DNA of 64,000 nt from CADEEN01 sp963783785 (GTDB taxonomy: Bacteria; Pseudomonadota; Gammaproteobacteria; Burkholderiales; Burkholderiaceae_C). The position numbers and the translations under genes are program-made. The notes under the pieces were generated by a model. That model had not been told where the DNA came from. It was given only the letters and a program-made list of their open reading frames with translations, and made no database searches. Shown piece after piece: positions 61,946 to 64,000 of this stretch; the stretch's first letter is position 1; each line of letters starts with the position of its first letter. The stretch is taken from NCBI GenBank assembly GCA_963783785.1, contig CAWAOQ010000001.1, positions 310,001-374,000 of the forward strand. The letters run 5' to 3'.

Positions 61946-64000
61946 ATGCCCAGCGTCCGACGTGCCGCCCCTCCGAGCAGCAACGATGCCGCCGAGAGGA
62001 ACCGGCCGCTGGTCGATGACATCCGCCTGCTGGGCCGCATCCTCGGCGGTGTGATCCGTGAGCAGGAAGGCAGCGAGGCGTTCGAGCTGATCGAGCGCGT
62101 GCGCAAGCTCTCGGTGGCCTATCGATTGAAGAAGGACGCCTCGGCCGGCCGTGTGCTCGATCGCCTGCTGAAGAACCTGTCGGGCGACCAGACGGTCAGC
62201 GTAATCCGCGCGTTCAGCTACTTCAGCCACCTGGCCAACATCGCCGAAGACCGCCACCATGTGCGTCGTCGCGAGCACCACGAGGCGCAGGGCCACTTGC
62301 AGCCAGGCTCGTTGGCAATGACTTTCGAGCGCCTGGCCGATGCCGACATCCGCGCCAGCGAGATCGCACAGACGCTGGCCCGGGCCTACATCTCGCCAGT
62401 CCTGACCGCGCACCCCACCGAGGTCCAGCGCAAGAGCATCCTGGATGCCGAACGCGCGATCGCCGAACTGGTCGGCCATCGCGACGACCTGCGCACGGAA
62501 CGCGAGCGTTCCGACAACGAGGCCCTGCTGCGCGCGCGCGTCACGCAGCTCTGGCAGACGCGGATGCTGCGCACGGCGAAACTGACAGTCGCCGACGAAA
62601 TCGAGAACGCGCTGTCGTACTACCACGCGACGTTCCTGCGCCAGTTGCCGCGTCTGTACCGCGACATCGAACGTGCGCTGCATGGCCACGAGGTGGCACC
62701 GTTTCTGCGCATGGGCCACTGGATCGGAGGCGACCGTGATGGCAATCCGAATGTCGGTGCGTCGACGTTGGCGCTGGCGCTGGCTCGGCAGTCCGAGGTG
62801 GCGCTGCGGTTCTACCTGACCGAAGTGCACGAACTGGGCTCGGAGCTGTCGATGTCACAGATGTTGGCGCCGGTGACGCCGGCGATGCACGCGCTGGCCG
62901 AGCGCTCGCCCGATCGCAATCCGCACCGCGAGGACGAGCCGTACCGGCGGGCGCTGATCGGCGTCTACGCGCGGCTGGCGGCGACGCTGCACGGGCTGAC
63001 CGGCACCGAAGCGCTGCGGCATGCGGTCGCGCCGCAGGATCCGTACGCGAGCGCCGAGGAACTGCTCGCCGACTTGCGCACGATCGAGGCTTCGCTGGCC
63101 CACCACCACGCCCAGGCGTTGATCGCGCCGCGGCTGGCGCCGTTGATGCGCGCCGTGCAGGTGTTCGGCTTTCACCTGGCCACCGTCGACCTGCGCCAGA
63201 GTTCGGACCAGCACGAGGCGGTGATCGCCGAGTTGCTGCGCACGGCGCGCATCGAATCCGACTATGGTGCGCTGGACGAATCGGCGCGGCGCGCGCTGCT
63301 GCTGACCCTGCTCAACGACGCGCGGCCATTGCGCGTGATCGGCCATGCCTACAGCGAGCGCACGCAGGGCGAGCTGGCGGTGTTCGAGGCGGCCCGCGAG
63401 GCACTCGGCCGCTATGGCCGCCACGCGCTGCGCCACTACATCATTTCGCACACCGAGGACGTCAGCGACTTGCTCGAAGTCTTGCTGCTGCAAAAGGAAA
63501 GCGGCCTGTTGACGGGCACCCTCGACGACGGTGCCCGGGCCGCGCTGATCGTGTCGCCGCTGTTCGAAACGATTGCCGATCTGCGCAACGCCGAGCCGAT
63601 CATGCGTGCCTATTACGCACTGCCGGGCGTGATCGAAATGGTCCTGCGCAGCAAGGTCGGCGCCTTTGCCGAGCAGGACATCATGCTCGGCTACAGCGAC
63701 AGCAACAAGGACGGCGGCTTCTTCACCAGCAACTGGGAGCTGTACCGCGCCGAGACGGCGCTGGTGTCAGTGTTCGAGCCATTGAAGCGCGAGCATGGCC
63801 TGGCACTGCGCTTGTTCCATGGGCGCGGCGGCACCGTCGGCCGCGGCGGCGGCCCAAGTTACGACGCCATCCTGGCGCAGCCACCGGGCACGGTGAACGG
63901 GCAGATCCGCCTGACCGAACAGGGCGAGGTCATCGGCTCCAAGTACGCCCACCCCGAGATCGGGCGCCGCAACCTCGAAACCCTTGTCGCGGCCACGCTC
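61946..64000 (+). CDS. ppc: Phosphoenolpyruvate carboxylase, truncated by the window end
   Basis: Ppc makes oxaloacetate from PEP and bicarbonate to refill the TCA cycle. The ATG at 61946 follows CAGGAGCC. All 685 codons shown are open, and the frame continues past base 64000; the family is about 900-950 residues, so roughly the last quarter is missing. Key motifs are VLTAHPTEVQRKSILDAERA with the catalytic His, GHWIGGDRDGNPNV, GYSDSNKDGGFFTSNW and FHGRGGTVGRGGGPSYDAIL. No frame break is seen. It diverges from hemC; two GGTAAC repeats (about 61892 and 61906) lie in the 120-base intergenic region. Confidence 0.98.
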   Translation, partial: MPSVRRAAPPSSNDAAERNRPLVDDIRLLGRILGGVIREQEGSEAFELIERVRKLSVAYRLKKDASAGRVLDRLLKNLSGDQTVSVIRAFSYFSHLANIAEDRHHVRRREHHEAQGHLQPGSLAMTFERLADADIRASEIAQTLARAYISPVLTAHPTEVQRKSILDAERAIAELVGHRDDLRTERERSDNEALLRARVTQLWQTRMLRTAKLTVADEIENALSYYHATFLRQLPRLYRDIERALHGHEVAPFLRMGHWIGGDRDGNPNVGASTLALALARQSEVALRFYLTEVHELGSELSMSQMLAPVTPAMHALAERSPDRNPHREDEPYRRALIGVYARLAATLHGLTGTEALRHAVAPQDPYASAEELLADLRTIEASLAHHHAQALIAPRLAPLMRAVQVFGFHLATVDLRQSSDQHEAVIAELLRTARIESDYGALDESARRALLLTLLNDARPLRVIGHAYSERTQGELAVFEAAREALGRYGRHALRHYIISHTEDVSDLLEVLLLQKESGLLTGTLDDGARAALIVSPLFETIADLRNAEPIMRAYYALPGVIEMVLRSKVGAFAEQDIMLGYSDSNKDGGFFTSNWELYRAETALVSVFEPLKREHGLALRLFHGRGGTVGRGGGPSYDAILAQPPGTVNGQIRLTEQGEVIGSKYAHPEIGRRNLETLVAATL

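Overview
The window is a high-GC chromosomal segment from a betaproteobacterium, most likely order Burkholderiales and probably near the Rubrivivax/Leptothrix/Ideonella group. This rests on gene order and protein character: rpe-gph-trpE-trpG-trpD-trpC, the single-chain indolepyruvate oxidoreductase with a divergent Lrp regulator, a peroxiredoxin gene between rpsQ and rplN, a three-helix SecE, hemC-hemD-hemX-hemY divergent from ppc, and a CIRCE-controlled groES-groEL pair. No species can be named from the sequence alone. Almost everything is core housekeeping; there is no prophage, integron, CRISPR array, IS element or rRNA operon.

Layout. 1-7.8 kb: a Nudix hydrolase and a fused indolepyruvate:ferredoxin oxidoreductase on the minus strand, a divergent Lrp-type regulator, a membrane diguanylate cyclase, the lytic transglycosylase MltA and a tiny membrane protein whose start codon overlaps that of mltA on the other strand. 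7.9-15.4 kb: apaG, then rpe-gph-(trpL leader)-trpE-trpG-ltaE-trpD-trpC-ung. 15.5-18.4 kb: tRNA-Tyr, -Gly, -Thr, the first tuf gene, tRNA-Trp, secE and nusG. 18.5-29.5 kb: rplKAJL-rpoBC with an L10 leader and an rplL/rpoB attenuator. 29.6-30.1 kb: an orphan PIN-domain protein on the minus strand. 30.3-49.9 kb: str (rpsL, rpsG, fusA, second tuf), S10, spc and alpha ribosomal operons run together, with internal promoters before rplC and rplN and a terminator-like hairpin between fusA and tuf. 50.1-55.2 kb: initiator tRNA, a class III CoA-transferase, cytochrome c4, engB, a heavily deleted alpha/beta-hydrolase gene, a small unknown protein and a Wzi-like outer-membrane protein. 55.3-57.5 kb: groES-groEL with CIRCE. 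57.6-64 kb: tRNA-Arg, the hemC-hemD-hemX-hemY cluster, and ppc, which runs off the right end.

A striking technical or biological feature is that at least eleven reading-frame breaks can be explained each by exactly one extra base. Nine lie in the first 12.3 kb (Nudix x2, ior x2, rpe, gph, trpG x2, ltaE) and two near 55.1 and 59.4 kb (wzi N-terminus, hemX); none was seen in the 40 kb of translation/transcription genes. Because normally indispensable genes such as rpe are hit and each protein is otherwise intact, I regard these as insertion errors in the sequence rather than real pseudogenes. The one clear real pseudogene is the hydrolase fossil at 52.9 kb. I found no convincing novel defence or biosynthetic system; the best candidates for follow-up are the trp leader peptide with ltaE inside the trp operon, the 43-residue membrane protein, the peroxiredoxin embedded in the ribosomal operon with its own downstream promoter, the long tail on ribosomal protein S3, and the near-identical tuf pair.
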